A DNA stretch of 64,000 nt from Eukaryota sp. TZLM1-RC (lineage: Eukaryota > Metamonada: BaSk clade), in the NCBI GenBank assembly GCA_040285825.1, contig JAUPSS010000008.1, forward strand, positions 1,116,001 to 1,180,000, read 5' to 3'. Made by a program: the position numbers and the translations under genes. The notes under the pieces are model-generated. The model ran no database searches. It was given only the letters and a program-made list of their open reading frames with translations, and had not been told where the DNA came from. Positions 8,830 to 20,449 of the stretch are shown here, in pieces. Every line of letters starts with the position of its first letter. The stretch's first letter is position 1.

Positions 8830-11499
8830 AGTTAACAATCGATTCAAACACAAAACTTGCAACAATTGTGGTATTTCTTTTAGAAAAAATACAAAAGAAA
8901 AAACGGCTGATCGAAGCTTGAAATGATGCATAGTTGATAACTACCATCCTCCCATAAAAATACCTCAATAAATTCATCCGTCAAAATGCAATGAATTTGC
9001 TATCGTTTTTAAAAGATTTTTAGATCAATTATGTAAAGGAAAGTATGCTATCAATTTTCTTCGGGAATTTTTTTGTTCATTTCGTTCTCCTTTTCAACAA
9101 AATTTCGTAAATAATTTCGAAGATTTAACTAATATAGCACCGAGAAAACAGTCATCTGAGAAATTAAGTATAATTTTTGAAGACAAATGCTTTGCCAACA
9201 AATGGTCCAAGGCGTTGTCAGTTTTAAGCCATGCAGTTAAAGCACCTAACAATGAACATACAATAGATAAACTTAAAATACTTCATCCTTTGGAAGACCC
9301 TATAATGGATCAAAATTTCTACGGGACTTACTGGGAAAATTTTCCATTAATGGCAACAGAAGTATTTTCGGTGATAAACCAAGACCACGCGGTAAGTCTA
9401 CCGGACTTTCTGGTATTACTATCGATCATGTAAAAGCCGCAATTATTTCTTCAGAGGATTATCTTGGTTTATTAACCAAATTTTTCAACAAAAAATTGAC
9501 TGGTCAACTCAGATATCCAGAAGAATTAAGAAGTTCTCGTTTAACTGCACTTGTCAAAAATTCAAAAATGCATGTTCGACCAATTGCAGTCTCTGAGAGC
9601 TTACAAAATATTTTTTCTGCGTGTTGCTTGAGTAGGTTCATTGAGAAAGCAAAAAAGATTTTATTGCCCTTTCAATATGGAATTAATACCACTGATGGAG
9701 TGTCTTCAGCGATATTTGCTACTGATGTATTATTTCGTCAAAATGAATCCAATGTTTGTATGTCATTGGATTTTAGTAATGCATTCATTCAAAAGACGTT
9801 GCAGTATTCATGGTGCTTTATTGCAATATATACCGGAATTAATGCCGTATTTTCAATCAACATATAGCACATGTTCTAATTTACATTTTGGTGATAGCAT
9901 CTTGAGTTCATCAAGTGGTGTAACACAAGGGGATCCGTTAGGACCTTCTTTGTTTTGTTTGGCCATTCATCCTATTTTATTGCAAATTCAAGAGATGTTT
10001 CCTTCGCTAAAAATGATTGCATATATGAATGATGTTGTTCTTATGGGTGATTTAATTATTGTGAAACAAGCAACTGTATGTTTTAAAGAATTATTCACCA
10101 AAATTGGTCTCCAACCTAATTTACTTATATGTGTTTTGTTATCGAATTCTCCAGTTTTTACAATAGTTGATGGTATTAAAATTCAATCCAAAATATATTC
10201 AATTGATGCTATTCGTCATTTGGGTTCGTTTTTAGGAAATTATGATGAAATCACCAAAAAAATTGTTTGAAAAGTTGAACTCAATTTCCGACAAAATTGA
10301 CCGAATGATGAATTTAGATATACAAAAACACAAATTTACCATTACAAGACTGTGTTTTAGTTCCAATTTCAATCATATTTTTCGATCTACAAATCCTCTT
10401 GTCACGAGGCCTTTGGCTCAGAAATTTAATGAATTACGTGCAAAAGTTCTGTCGCGATTACTGGGATGTAAAATGTTCCAAATTCCAGATCATGCTTACC
10501 TTAGTCCACATTATGGCGGTTTAGGGTGGACGAAGGCTTCTGTTCTTACCTCGTGTGCTTTTGTTGGAGGATGCAGAAATGCAATCTTTGAGTTTTCCGA
10601 AAGATTTGCAGATTGGGATTTATTGATGACAACGCAAAGTTCCACTGATTTTGCATTAAATGAAGAAATTTCAACAATTGATGTAGAAAAATGGGGTCGA
10701 TGTTTTCCCCAATCATTCAATGGCAATATTCCAGAAAAAAATGTTTTAAATTTGAAGTACACTCTTCGAACATTACAGAAACGATTGACTGGAATGTATG
10801 AAAAAGATCTTTATAATAATATATGCAGCTCGGCTGTTTTAAATCAAGATCTTCATTCATTGTTATTGGAAAAGGGTGTTTGTGAAAACCAGTCATCAGA
10901 TTCCTCACTGTTTGTAACCATTGTACCACGAAGATTTGGATTGTGTGCCACTAATGAAGCATTTGTAACAAAAATGAGATTATATTTGAATATCCCCGTT
11001 AAGCAATTATTATCAAAAGAAAAATGTATTTGTTCGAATTCACCTCAACTCACTTTGCGCCATGCTCTTAATTGCTCTAAACTGATAACTTATCGTTCTT
11101 CATTACATGATGCTGTCAGAGACACTGTTTTTAAGCAAAAGAGAAACATAGAAAATATGATAAAGATATTGAAGAGGCTAATGTCGGTAGAAATACACAG
11201 CTTGTTTTTATTGCTTTCCCATTTTCGATAAATGGAAGATTATCAGTTGAAGCAGAAACTTATTTGAATGACTTCCAAAAAATGGTGCAAGAAAAAAATG
11301 AAAAGATTTGATATTTTTTATGGCGTTCACGGATTCAATTTGCCATTATCAATAGATTACCACGGTTTATCAATCGAATAAGAGAAGCTTTAGCTAGACA
11401 ACAAGCAGATCAAGATTTTGTTGAGGAAATCTTGGTTCAATGATAGTCGTCCCATTAGTTATGAGTTAATTAAATTAAGTGTGCAAATTCAATAAATAC
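8830..11499 (+). mobile_element. LINE1 (REL-type non-LTR retrotransposon), copy 1, decayed
   Basis: A possible N-terminal CxxC finger (TCNNCGISF) near 8860 is followed by pre-RT sequence (8985-9433), RT blocks (FQYGINTTDGVSSA, MSLDFSNAF), GVTQGDPLGPSLFCLAIH and the catalytic box as YMND, then thumb, a CxC...H...C finger (CICSNSPQLTLRHALNC) and the C-terminal domain ending near 11440 with FVEEILVQ. Frameshifts occur near 9430, 9800 and 10260. About 210 bp are missing near 11134, which in the copy at 41174 encode the DV / KxxKY endonuclease core. The tail ends AATAAATACAAAT. Non-LTR elements with a C-terminal restriction-like endonuclease nick DNA and prime on the target. This copy is dead. Confidence 0.8.
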
Positions 11500-12355
11500 A
11501 AATTCACAAACAGCCACTGTTAAAAATTGACCCAGAACTGACGAAACGAAGATTTTTCCTAGCTTGGTGCCAAACGACGGGAAACAGGTACACCATGGAA
11601 CTTTCAAGGAAACAAGCAGAGAGAGAAGAAGACATTCCATTAGGCCTGTCGACCAGGAGAACTTATTCTAGAGGAGTAATCCCATCTGGTCCAGGTTCTA
11701 AGCGACGCTCGGGAGGCGATACCAAATGAACTACCCAAAACAAATATATACCTGAAATACATGAACAGGATGGTTATAAGTTTTGCACATACTGCAATGT
11801 CACCGAAGGAAATAACCCTATCGGTCACACGGTATTTGAATGTAAAGACCCCGTTGTACCAGGAGTAAGATACCCATGGAACTGAGGTTCATGATTTGTG
11901 AGGCTGACCAGCCTGTGAGAGGTGGCAGTGTAGTTAGGGGCCAAGGTGGCCGTGGTAGACGTGTATCTTGATTTAGAGGTACAGACCGAGGTGGCCATTT
12001 TATAGGACATAAAGGCAGAGGTCGTTATAGACTTATTAATCACATAAACACACAAGAAGACACATCATCAATAACATCCGCTTCTGAGGATGAGTCAGCT
12101 AGTTCGAGCATGACTCCTCACAGTCGGATCGCCCGTTTCAGCAACAGGGTCAGAAATACAGGTAACTTCCCCAATCGGAAACAAATCAATGCAATCAATC
12201 ATAATCAATCAATTGCCGATTTCGGAAACCCGGTGAACAACTCCCCAACAGGACAAAACTAGATTTGTTAGTAAGAAAAAGATCAAAGCCTTGCTGAGAA
12301 TCCCTGGACCAAAATCAGTGAAAGAAGTTCGCTCATTGGTAGGATCCATCAATAT

Positions 12356-13120
12356 ATGAGAGATTGGCTTCCTGGTATTTCCGAATTAATAGCTCCAATT
12401 AATGAGTTAATTAAAGGAAAACCTAGAATAATAAAATGGACCAACGAGCATGATGATTATTTTAAACAAATAAAGGATTTAATAATTAATCACATGCCGC
12501 TCGAATTACCAGCTCCGGGCAAGCGCGTATTAATAAGTACTGACGCATCAGATGTAGCAGTAGGAGGTGTTATTTGGCAAGAAATTGAACCATACTCTCC
12601 TGCAGGAATCTCGCTGAATAAAAGGAAAGTGAGACCTTTGTCGTTCTATAGTAGATTATTTACAGAAACACAAAGAAAATGGGCCACTTTACAGAAAGAA
12701 TTATACGCAATACTTCTGATTTTAACTGAAAGTTGTTTAGAAAGCTACCTTTTGACTAGACATCTAACAATTTTCACTGATCACAAAAATATTGCATTCC
12801 TAGCCACAGCCCCAGAGAAAAACAGAATTGTAAAGAGATGGCTGCCGATACTATCTGAATTCGACTTTGATATAGTCCATGAACCAGATGAAGATAACCA
12901 CTGGGCAGATATGCTATCGAGGAATATTGATTTAGATCAAAACGAGGAAACTCCTTCTATATGTAGTATAAATATACCAGATACTTTACTTTCGAATTAC
13001 GAGATACCTCCAATAGACGATGATTCTGATTCGGACTTCGAAGACATCCCATCAATTTCATCCCTAAGTAGACACCAGGACTTACCTATTTTTTCTTCTT
13101 GGTTCTCTAAAATAAACTGA
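12356..13120 (+). pseudogene. Ty3-A1 RT thumb and RNase H segment
   Basis: The frame carries the RT connection (WLPGISELIAPINELIKG) and a complete-looking RNase H with its acidic residues in STDASDVAVGG, QKELYA, FTDHKN and HWADMLSR. RNase H degrades the RNA strand during reverse transcription. RT palm and protease are deleted upstream. The frame ends in a stop at 13118-13120, a short distance before the integrase frame, whose HHCC region begins near 13220. Confidence 0.85.
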
Positions 13121-13189
13121 ACAGCAAATAGCGAAAAATAACAATGAACCTCTATTTGAGAATGCAATTCTAGATGAAAATACTCAAAT

Positions 13190-14185
13190 TTGGAAAAACA
13201 AAAAAACAAACTTTTAATTCCCAAAAGCCTCAAAAAACAGGCTTTACTATTAATACATGGATTGGTTCAATCAGGCCACCCCAGCAAAAACGACAGTCTA
13301 CATAAACTGTCCAAAAGCGACTTTTTCTGGCTCAATATGAGAAAGGACCTCATATATTATGTCAAAAGATACCCAACTTGTCAAAAAACGGCACCAGTTG
13401 AAAGGATAAAAACACCTTCCACAGGTTCCCTTTGGGCAGACCGTCCTTTTGCTAGATTAAATATCGACACAATTGGACCTCTGAATACTGATAGTGATGG
13501 TAATAAATACTTATTAGTATTTGTAGATTCTTTTACTGGATATTCAATTTTAGTCCCTGTGAAGGAACTCAATGCCTTAGAGTCCGCAGACGCTTTAATT
13601 TGGTACGTTTGCGCAATTTTAGGCATACCTATGTTAATTCATAGTGATAATGGTCCTGAGTTCGCCAATGAGACTTTTAAGATAGTGTGTAATAGATTAG
13701 CTATTGAGATGAGTAACTCAATACCCCACTACTCTGAAAGTAATGGACTTGTAGAGCGTAAACATAGAGACGCTTTACAATGCTTGAGGAAATTATTAAC
13801 AGATTTTAATGATTATGGAAATTGGTCTAATTATGTACCCATATCCCAACTATTAATAAATTCCACTAAAAGCAGAAAGACAGGTTTTACCCCATTCGAA
13901 CTAATGTTCGGATCTTTGATTAGTCCAAGATCGGACCCTGCAAACATATTAGGAAACTTATCAAAATTTGATTCCAATATTCCTTTATTAGACGATATTA
14001 AATTGAAAAATATTCGTCTGCAAGAAAAAAGGAAAAAATCAGAGCGTCATCAATCATTAAATACTCTGACTTCAGTAGACAATACTGATTCGTGTTCTAT
14101 ATATATAGTATTGGTGACTATGTCCTACGGAAAACCAAACAGAATAATAAATTATCTGGATCTTGGAACGAACCACTCTCAGTGA
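13190..14185 (+). pseudogene. Ty3-A1 integrase
   Basis: Zinc-binding region (HGLVQSGHPSKNDSLHKL, with only one clear Cys of the CxxC pair, YPTCQKTA), then the catalytic core with D in NIDTIGPL, D in HSDNGPEF and E in GLVERKHRD, matching the DDE triad of retroviral-type integrases. The core looks intact. A frame change near 14090 leads to the C-terminal part. Integrase inserts the cDNA; here it would only be functional as a separate product. Confidence 0.85.
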
Positions 14186-14585
14186 TTGAAACTTTTTCCA
14201 AATCCACTTTATTTTTAAAGAATGTTACTACTGGCACAGAATTAAAAGCTGCCAAGAAAGATTGTAAGATCTATAACGCTGAAAATCCGCAGGATATTGA
14301 ATTGCTGAAAGCAGTCGCAGCAGGCGATGCTGAAAAACACGTTATAGAGAAAATCCTCTCAGAATATAGTTCTGACTCAGGTAGTTTCAATTGTTTGGCG
14401 GTGAGACGACTGAAGAGCCTCTCCATTCAGTAAAACATCCAGAAGATTACAAGTTGTTCATTATAGACAAGAGATCTACAAAAGTTGGTAAACGTACTTC
14501 TAATAGAAAGGTCCTTCCAACGAGTCTAGCGCCCCTAAACGACCTAGGCGTAGCAGTAGAAATAGGAATTAGTTTAGTATATTAG
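14092..14585 (+). pseudogene. Ty3-A1 integrase C-terminus with chromodomain-like segment
   Basis: Two overlapping frames encode the GPFxVIE-type segment (WNEPLSVIETFSKS) and then AGDAEKHVIEKILSEYSSD...EPLHSVKHPEDYKLFI. The pattern HVIEKIL - aromatic/hydrophobic strand - EP - Y/F-helix is that of a divergent chromodomain, as in chromoviruses. Equivalent segments occur in Ty3-C (32900-33100) and Ty3-B (19240-19400). A frameshift near 14400 splits the domain here. Confidence 0.6.
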
Positions 14586-14646
14586 TTATTATTATTAGTT
14601 GTATATTCGTTAGAAAGCCGATTGATTTAGAAAAGGGGAGAAGCAG

Positions 14647-14727
14647 TGTTGGCGCCCTCAGGCTTTTATAATATGAATATAAAAATAAATCACCTTTATC
14701 TAACCCTTCTTTCCAACCTACGTAACA
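14647..14727 (+). repeat. Ty3-A1 3' LTR (81 bp)
   Basis: Begins TGTTGGCGCC immediately after the purine tract and ends CTACGTAACA, giving TG...CA ends. It contains a TATAATATG-like box and AATAAA. No second copy of this LTR was found in the window, so the boundaries rest on the PPT and the TG/CA rule. Confidence 0.6.
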
Positions 14728-14734
14728 GCCAAGT

Positions 14735-15110
14735 ACATAATAATGTCATATCGACTAGATTCCTTTTTAGAACCATTGTTATCTAAAGAAACTCTTGAAG
14801 ACCCCAATTTTGACAGTATTTGTTATAATAGAGCTTCTATGGGACTGACAAGAGGTGGTTCTTGAGGTAAGGCTGCTTTGGCATTCCTTGAAGATCTCAT
14901 CGTAGTTACAAAGGGAAGCATCGAAAGAATTTTTAATCGTGTACATTGGTAAAATGGCTTTGTGTTTTCAATTTGTATAGGAATGGTGAAATTAGCTTTT
15001 GATTCACTTTCTCCTTTTGGTAACTTTTCTGAATCCTTAGTAATTGACAGATTCGATGTGGGAGAGGCAGGTATTGAGGATGTAGAGCTTAGTTTGTGTA
15101 TTTCATGATT
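14735..15110 (+). mobile_element. LINE2 3' fragment with internal deletion
   Basis: Matches the LINE2 copy at 41110-42715: the SRLDSFLEPLL-like start, RASMGLTRGG, then a jump over about 240 bp to GKAALAFLEDL, RIFNRVHW and a C-terminus ending near GIEDVEL. The deletion removes the DV / KxxKY endonuclease motifs. It directly follows the Ty3-A1 LTR. Confidence 0.7.
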
Positions 15111-15634
15111 TTTATTCGTTGTCTGATAAATAGATATTTTTCTTAAAAGAATTCGATTAAAAGAAATAGTTTGGAATCTATCTTTATCATATGAAGTGAG
15201 AAGTAGATAGGGATCCATGTTTTACCATTATTTTCAATAGAAAATAATGAATATATTTGATTTCATATAAGAATAGCGCTAAAGCTAATGCAACACGTCA
15301 TTGAAAAAGTCAATCCTTCTGACCGATCACCGAGAACAAGAAGGTTAAGTCACGAGCAAGCTATTGACTTAGTTTTTGTTCACAAAAATTCGTTTGTTTC
15401 ATGAAATGAAAGATAAATCCTTCTGCCCTAAATTCATGGTAGATGGGGAACAAGAGTTACAGTATTGATTTTTTGATGTCTTTCTAGATGTTGGTCTATT
15501 TCTCTCGAATTGTGTTTCAGTTTGAATAAAACTTGTTTAAGCATAGTTTATTTTAGCGATTACTGTGAAACAATAAAAATATCGTGACAAGTATGAGGTG
15601 ACAGACTTCATTTTTTCCAACCCAGTTTTATCTC
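15111..15634. other. AT-rich intergenic stretch
   Basis: No gene, RNA or repeat could be supported here. Confidence 0.4.
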
Positions 15635-16376
15635 ATGACAGACAACGATTCCTACCTTCCTCTATCTGACCCTACTGCAATCCCTAACTATCCTAAGTTT
15701 GTTACTCTCATGATGTGACCTTAGAAAAAAAAATTGGATGTTGCCCGTTGTTGGCGGAGGTGGCGTGTTAGCCGTTGCTGTTATCGTTGTCGTGGCCTTC
15801 ACTCTGCGCAGTGGACTGCACAAATAGTTTACAGCTCAAAATGTTGGAGAAACCATCATCGATCATGAAGAATACTTTGCAATTGACACGAAAAACGTTA
15901 AAGCGTACTACGAATCTGTGCAGGATGGCGTTACTGGACGTTTGTGGTATATTGATCGCATGCGCTCCTTTTATTTCCACAACGATACCATGGGCACCGA
16001 ATGTGATCGTCTCAAGAATGATTTCCTAGCTGCCATTTTCTCTGTTGGAATCCAAATTATGCTCCCTCCTGATGATGCCATAAAGACAGAAAAAATGAAG
16101 GTAGGTGACGTAGAGTGCACAAACTATCATGGTACTAAAATCGTCGTCCATGACAACTATGAGCATCATCAAGAAATGAACTGGCGTGTTAAAAACAAGT
16201 TTGTTCATAAGCTTGCTGAAGTTGGTGATGATGATGACTCATACATCAAGAACCACAAGAAGGTTTCTTACAAGTACAAGAACTTTTATCCTAACACAGT
16301 TTGTAAGACTTATGTTGATGATGAGAGCCTAGCTGAAAGCTTCCACATGCGCAAAGCCCTTGCACTCTTGAGGTAG
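15635..16376 (+). pseudogene. Paralogue of the 25373-26117 single-pass membrane protein, nonsense-disrupted
   Basis: ATG at 15635 opens exon 1 (MTDNDSYLPLSDPT...), followed by a 28-nt GT...TTAG intron at 15697-15724 and exon 2 to a TAG at the end. Removing the intron restores one frame shared with the paralogue. An in-frame TAG at 15825-15827 stands where the paralogue has CAG (Gln), just after the membrane segment. After it the ectodomain is open to the end (152 codons from the ATG at 15918). Residues such as WYIDRMRSFYFHNDTMGTEC and KVSYKYKNFYPNTVCKTYVD are conserved. Full-length product requires readthrough; otherwise a pseudogene. Family unknown. Confidence 0.7.
15697..15724 (+). other. 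Predicted 28-nt spliceosomal intron
   Basis: Starts GTTTGTTACT and ends CCTTAG. Same length, same codon phase and same position as the intron at 26028-26055 in the paralogue; excision makes both frames continuous and similar (PNYPKK...). Confidence 0.65.
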
Positions 16377-16479
16377 TAGTTGTTGTTCTGTTGATATTTT
16401 TTGTAAATTGTTTGTGTTGTTTTGACACACATCTATCAGTAACTCAACAAAAAGTCTTTGATTCATTTCAGTAATCATT

Positions 16480-16976
16480 ATTTGATGTTGATGATTGTAG
16501 GATACATGGATGATATCTCAATTATTGGTCCTTTAAATGTTTTAAATGAATTGCTTCTGAAGCCTCACTGTTTTACAGAGAAGAATTAAATAATCTTTTA
16601 ATGAAATTGGGTTCTGAACTTGACACAATTTCGTCATTTGAAACTGAGAAACATATTAAGTTTTTTATCTTAAAAATTTGCTACTCCGGTCAAATTACTC
16701 ATATATTAAGAACAACATCGTCTAATTTTTCAAGTGAGTTTTGCCGCTCATTTAACTATTTGAGAACAAATTTTTTTGTGTCTTCGATTTATGTCAATCC
16801 TGAACTAATTCGAAGTCATGTATTTTCATCATCTAATGTTGGTGGAATTAATTTCACTAAATCGTCTATTCTTTGTCAAGCTGCTTTTCTTGGTGGAGGT
16901 AAAAATTTTGTTTTTAAATTTTGCAACCGTTTTCCCAATGATGTTAATTTATTGAATTCTTTTTTTTTTGTTTTTT
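16480..16976 (+). mobile_element. LINE2 fragment (RT catalytic box to finger-upstream region)
   Basis: Includes GYMDDISIIG (catalytic box) with a frame break near 16580, then HIKFFILKICYSGQITHILR and GGINFTKSSILCQAAFLGGG, parallel to the minus-strand LINE2 protein next to it. It ends at a T-rich tract that is the reverse complement of the poly-A-like tail of the neighbouring minus-strand LINE2. So the minus copy appears to have inserted into this plus copy. Confidence 0.75.
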
Positions 16977-19061
16977 AAAATTTAATTTTATTCTAAACCT
17001 ATAAATCAACATCTAAAAAATCCATCTCTCCCAAAACAAACACACTAGATGCAACTCTCTCATAGTGAGATCCAAGAGAAAGCAAAGCATCAGAAACCAT
17101 CTTCAACATCCCCTTAAAAATAGAAAACACAATTCTATTTTGCCAAAACAATCTGTTGAAATTTCTGCCAGTTCTTCTCTTTACAATCATTTCAAAATCA
17201 TCCAAAAAACGTAAAGCAGTTGGTGCAAGTGAACCAAAAAGGGAAAATACAAATGGATACAAATTATATTTTGCATGCTGTAGACTGGCCAATTTGGACA
17301 AAGGTTCATTGTATTTTTTGAATTTAAAATTTTCAGCATTTGAAAGAGGATTATGAATTTCTGAATTAACAAGCCTTTCATTTGAGGCATTACAAGGATC
17401 AACAGACATTACATCCAATAAAATGAAGCTTCCATTTAATCCAGGTAATATGACATCACCTCTATTATTCTTATGAAAATCATTTTCAGCATCAAACAGA
17501 TTTGACAACAGAGGTTCCAAGAAGGATTCAATTCTATGAGATTTACACATACAATATAACTGGTCTCTTACAGCATCATGAACCTTGCTTCTAAAAGTAA
17601 TTAAATGTTTACAATTTAACAAATGAGTAGTTGTAATTTCTCGAGAACATTTACAAATTAAATTATGAGGTAAATTATCAGGCCAGATAAAGGAACGAAA
17701 TCTCATATTCAGAGTCCAAGCAGAATCGGATAAGAGAGTACCATAAACTTGTGGAATTGTTGTTACTAAGGCAGAAGAAGTACTGTCACACATATCATGT
17801 AAAAGATTTGCAAAAGCGGGATTCTTTTTCTTGGCCAAGCCAAGTCTAACATCAAAATCCAAGCTTTCTAAAATCTTTGACAATTTTTGTTGAAGCTTTT
17901 TACAGCAAAACTGTAAATTAAATAGAGATCGGTTTGGAATTTCTTGAATTGATTGAGGAAAACATTTGGTCCAAATTTGTGGCGGTAATTTTTCAAGTTC
18001 ACAAGATAACTTATACAAATAGGGACTACAATTGGGGACTAACAGATGAGAATCATCAGGAAATCTACGAGAAAATTCATAAATAAAATTTTTGCCACCA
18101 CCCAAGAATGCTGATTGACACAAAATTGAAGATTTAGTAAAACCAATACCACCCAAATTTGCTGAAGAAAATAAATGGCTTTTCAACATTCCTGGTTCTA
18201 CATCCAATAAATCAGCAAAAAATTCTGTTCTCCATGAATTAAAAGAACGACAAAAATCTAATGCTATGGAAGGAGCACAAGATCTCAAAATGTGGGTTAT
18301 TCTCCCAGTGTAGCAAATTTTAAGCATGAAAAATTTAATATGCTTTTCTATATCTAAAGAAGAAATTGAATCAAGTTCAATTTTCATTTTTTCCAAAATA
18401 ACTTGCAATTCATTCTGAATTTGAGGCACATTTCCTAACCAACAACCAAGGAACTTAAAAGCATCACTACTATAATTGGTAAAAGGGACAATAGAATCGT
18501 TTATCACGAGGTCTTGAGCAGAAGAGCCAATCAGAAGGCATTTGCTGGCATTAAGATGAAGCCCAATATTTTCATATGAATCGGCAATTTCTTGAGCAAC
18601 CAATTCTAGTAAATCAAATGAACCAATCAAGGATATATCATCCATATAAGCAACTATTTTTATAGAAGGGTATTTTTGCTTAATGATATTTAAAGTTTTG
18701 TGAATAGCTAAACAAAACAATAATGGGCCTAAAGGATCTCCCTGCTTCACTCCAGAAGATGATTTGAGACCAAATGAATTAAAAATTAAATCTGATTCTT
18801 TCCCATAAAAATGGTAGAAAAAACTCGATAGCTCAGGAAAATCAGATTTAATAACTTCAAAAATTGCTTCTCGCTTTACAGAATTAAAAGCATTTTTAAA
18901 GTCGAGATTAAAAATAAAATTATTTATCTCTGCATTAAAAAAGGTATCAGAGGCAATAGCAGCAACAGAAGCACCATCAATTGTTCTGATTCCAAATTGA
19001 TGAGGATTTAAAAATGTAGAAGCTTTATTTATTGAATTCAGATCCAGTGATCGGACACCAC
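16977..19061 (-). mobile_element. LINE2, best-preserved copy (5'-truncated), intact RT-endonuclease frame
   Basis: One frame is open from 19061 to TAG at 16999 (about 688 codons) with no internal stop. It starts within RT (HQFGIRTIDGASVAAIAS; NLDFKNAFNSVKREAI), continues with SGVKQGDPLGPLLFCLAIH and the intact catalytic YMDD, then thumb, a CKCS...HLLNCKHL finger, and GDVILPG...LLDVMSVDP...KFKKY, which fits the PD-(D/E)xK restriction-like endonuclease of R2/CRE/NeSL-type elements. The 3' tail is A-rich. The 5' end of the element is missing at the point where Ty3-B inserted (19062). Without its start it cannot be autonomous, but it is the reference copy for the family in this window. Confidence 0.85.
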
Positions 19062-19232
19062 TGTTGGCTTTAGTGCACGTTGGTTTTCCATAAACGAATA
19101 AAAACAGATGTTTATAGAACAGAGGTAGAAAATCAAATATAAACTAAACAATAACAAATTTAAACTAGTGATGACGTGATACATCACGTCATACTTTCCG
19201 AAATTGGCAAGAAGAGTTTAGCCTGGCTAACA
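19062..19232 (-). repeat. Ty3-B 3' LTR
   Basis: 171 bp, TGTTGGC...CTAACA on the plus strand. It contains the near-palindrome TGACGTGATACATCACGTCA, an obvious bZIP/CREB-type double site. The pol frame ends with TGT TAG formed by the first six bases of this LTR (element orientation). Confidence 0.9.
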
Positions 19233-20402
19233 CTGCCTCTTCTTCCTTCTTCCGCGTTTCTTCGGAGCAGGAGGATCGAGCAATTTCACATAGCGAGAGT
19301 AAGCGGAAGTGTTCTTTACCGAGGAAACCGGTTGTTTGGTAGCGGTTCCGTCAGACCACAGGATAGTGGCGATTTCCTGGGAAATGTCTAAAATAGCGTC
19401 TAAAAAAGTTTCGCCGGAGTCGGCAGCTACATACGCATCTAGAACGGATTGGGGTAACGAGGAATAACAGGGCTTGATCAAATGAGTGGAGGTCTTGAGT
19501 TTCGAGCGGGTCACGGGATTAAACACAAGGACAGAACTGGAGGATAATATTTCTTCAATGATGTAAGGACCCACGTAGTGGCCATGGAGTTTGTCTGGCT
19601 TCTCGCGCAGGACAAAAACTCGATCGTTAACTTGGGGAGAGTATCTGGGAGGAGCTGGCGTAGACGTGTTCTTGGAAGTGGAGATTACGGAGGCCCAAGA
19701 ACGAGTTAGCTGGTCAGTCAGAGAGGCAGTATGAAGAATATATTCTGGAATATCTGGTTCATGAAGTACGGAAGACAGACGATCTAGGATGGTATGAGGG
19801 AGCAAACGTGGAGAGGTCTCGGTACCAAATATTAGCTGATAGGGGGAGTGGTTCAGAGAGGAGCGATGTTGGGAGTTGATTAGCATCTGGCAGATTGGGA
19901 CGTAGTGAGACCAATTGTCGTAATCAGAAAAGTCGAGCAATAACTTCCGGAGAGCCTGAAGAAAGGTTCGGTGTTTCCGTTCGACCAATTCATTAGACTG
20001 ATGAAAATGAGAGATAGAGAGGGTGTGCTCGAGATTCAGGTAGGAACACATTAAGGTAAAGATCTGGTTAGAGAATTCAGGGCCATTGTCTGAATGAATT
20101 GACTTAGGCGCACCGAATATGGAAAACACATGAGTAAAAAGGGCATCAATTACGGTTTGGGCCTTAACATCGCGGGAGGGAACTAGAATACTGAACTTAG
20201 AGAAAGCATCCACAAAATGGATGATGTACTTGAAACCAGCTACGCCGGGGGCAAGAGGACCTATGCTATTACAATGCAAGTACTCGAAGGGTCGGTTGGT
20301 GGAGTTGAGGGATCCAGTAGATGGAATGAATGGGGAAATCACGGAAGCTGTTTTCTGACAGGGAATGCAGTTCTTGATATAGGTAGTTAGATCAGATTTC
20401 AT
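19229..20402 (-). pseudogene. Ty3-B integrase with basic, chromodomain-like tail
   Basis: The frame begins within the zinc-binding domain (IKNCIPCQKTAS) and holds the DDE core. The first acidic residue is replaced by Asn (CNSIGPL, where Ty3-A1 has NIDTIGPL and Ty3-C NADVIGPP); HSDNGPEF and LVERKHR supply the other two. Further on are a GPYIIEEIL segment and a short chromodomain-like stretch (TFLDAILDISQEIATILWSDG...VKNTSAYSRYVKLL). The product ends KKRGRRKKRQC, a basic tail whose codons are also the polypurine tract. The D-to-N change should abolish strand transfer. Confidence 0.85.
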
Positions 20403-20449
20403 GGACGGTCAATAATAGTCAGAAGATTTTAGCCTTTTCCAGCAGTCAT

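Larger units (their letters stand above)
11505..14727 (+). mobile_element. Ty3-A1: decayed Ty3/gypsy element with 3' LTR
   Basis: Gag remnant (11505-12258) matches Ty3-A2 gag from its middle onward. A deletion of about 1.3 kb then joins gag directly to the end of RT (12259); both sides of the junction share an AGGACAAAACTA-like stretch in the A2 copy. RNase H, integrase and chromodomain-like segments follow, then the purine tract AAAAGGGGAGAAGCAG and an 81-bp LTR. No 5' LTR is visible: the left edge abuts the LINE1 tail at 11500. Frames carry several stops and shifts in gag and near 14100 and 14390. Confidence 0.85.
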
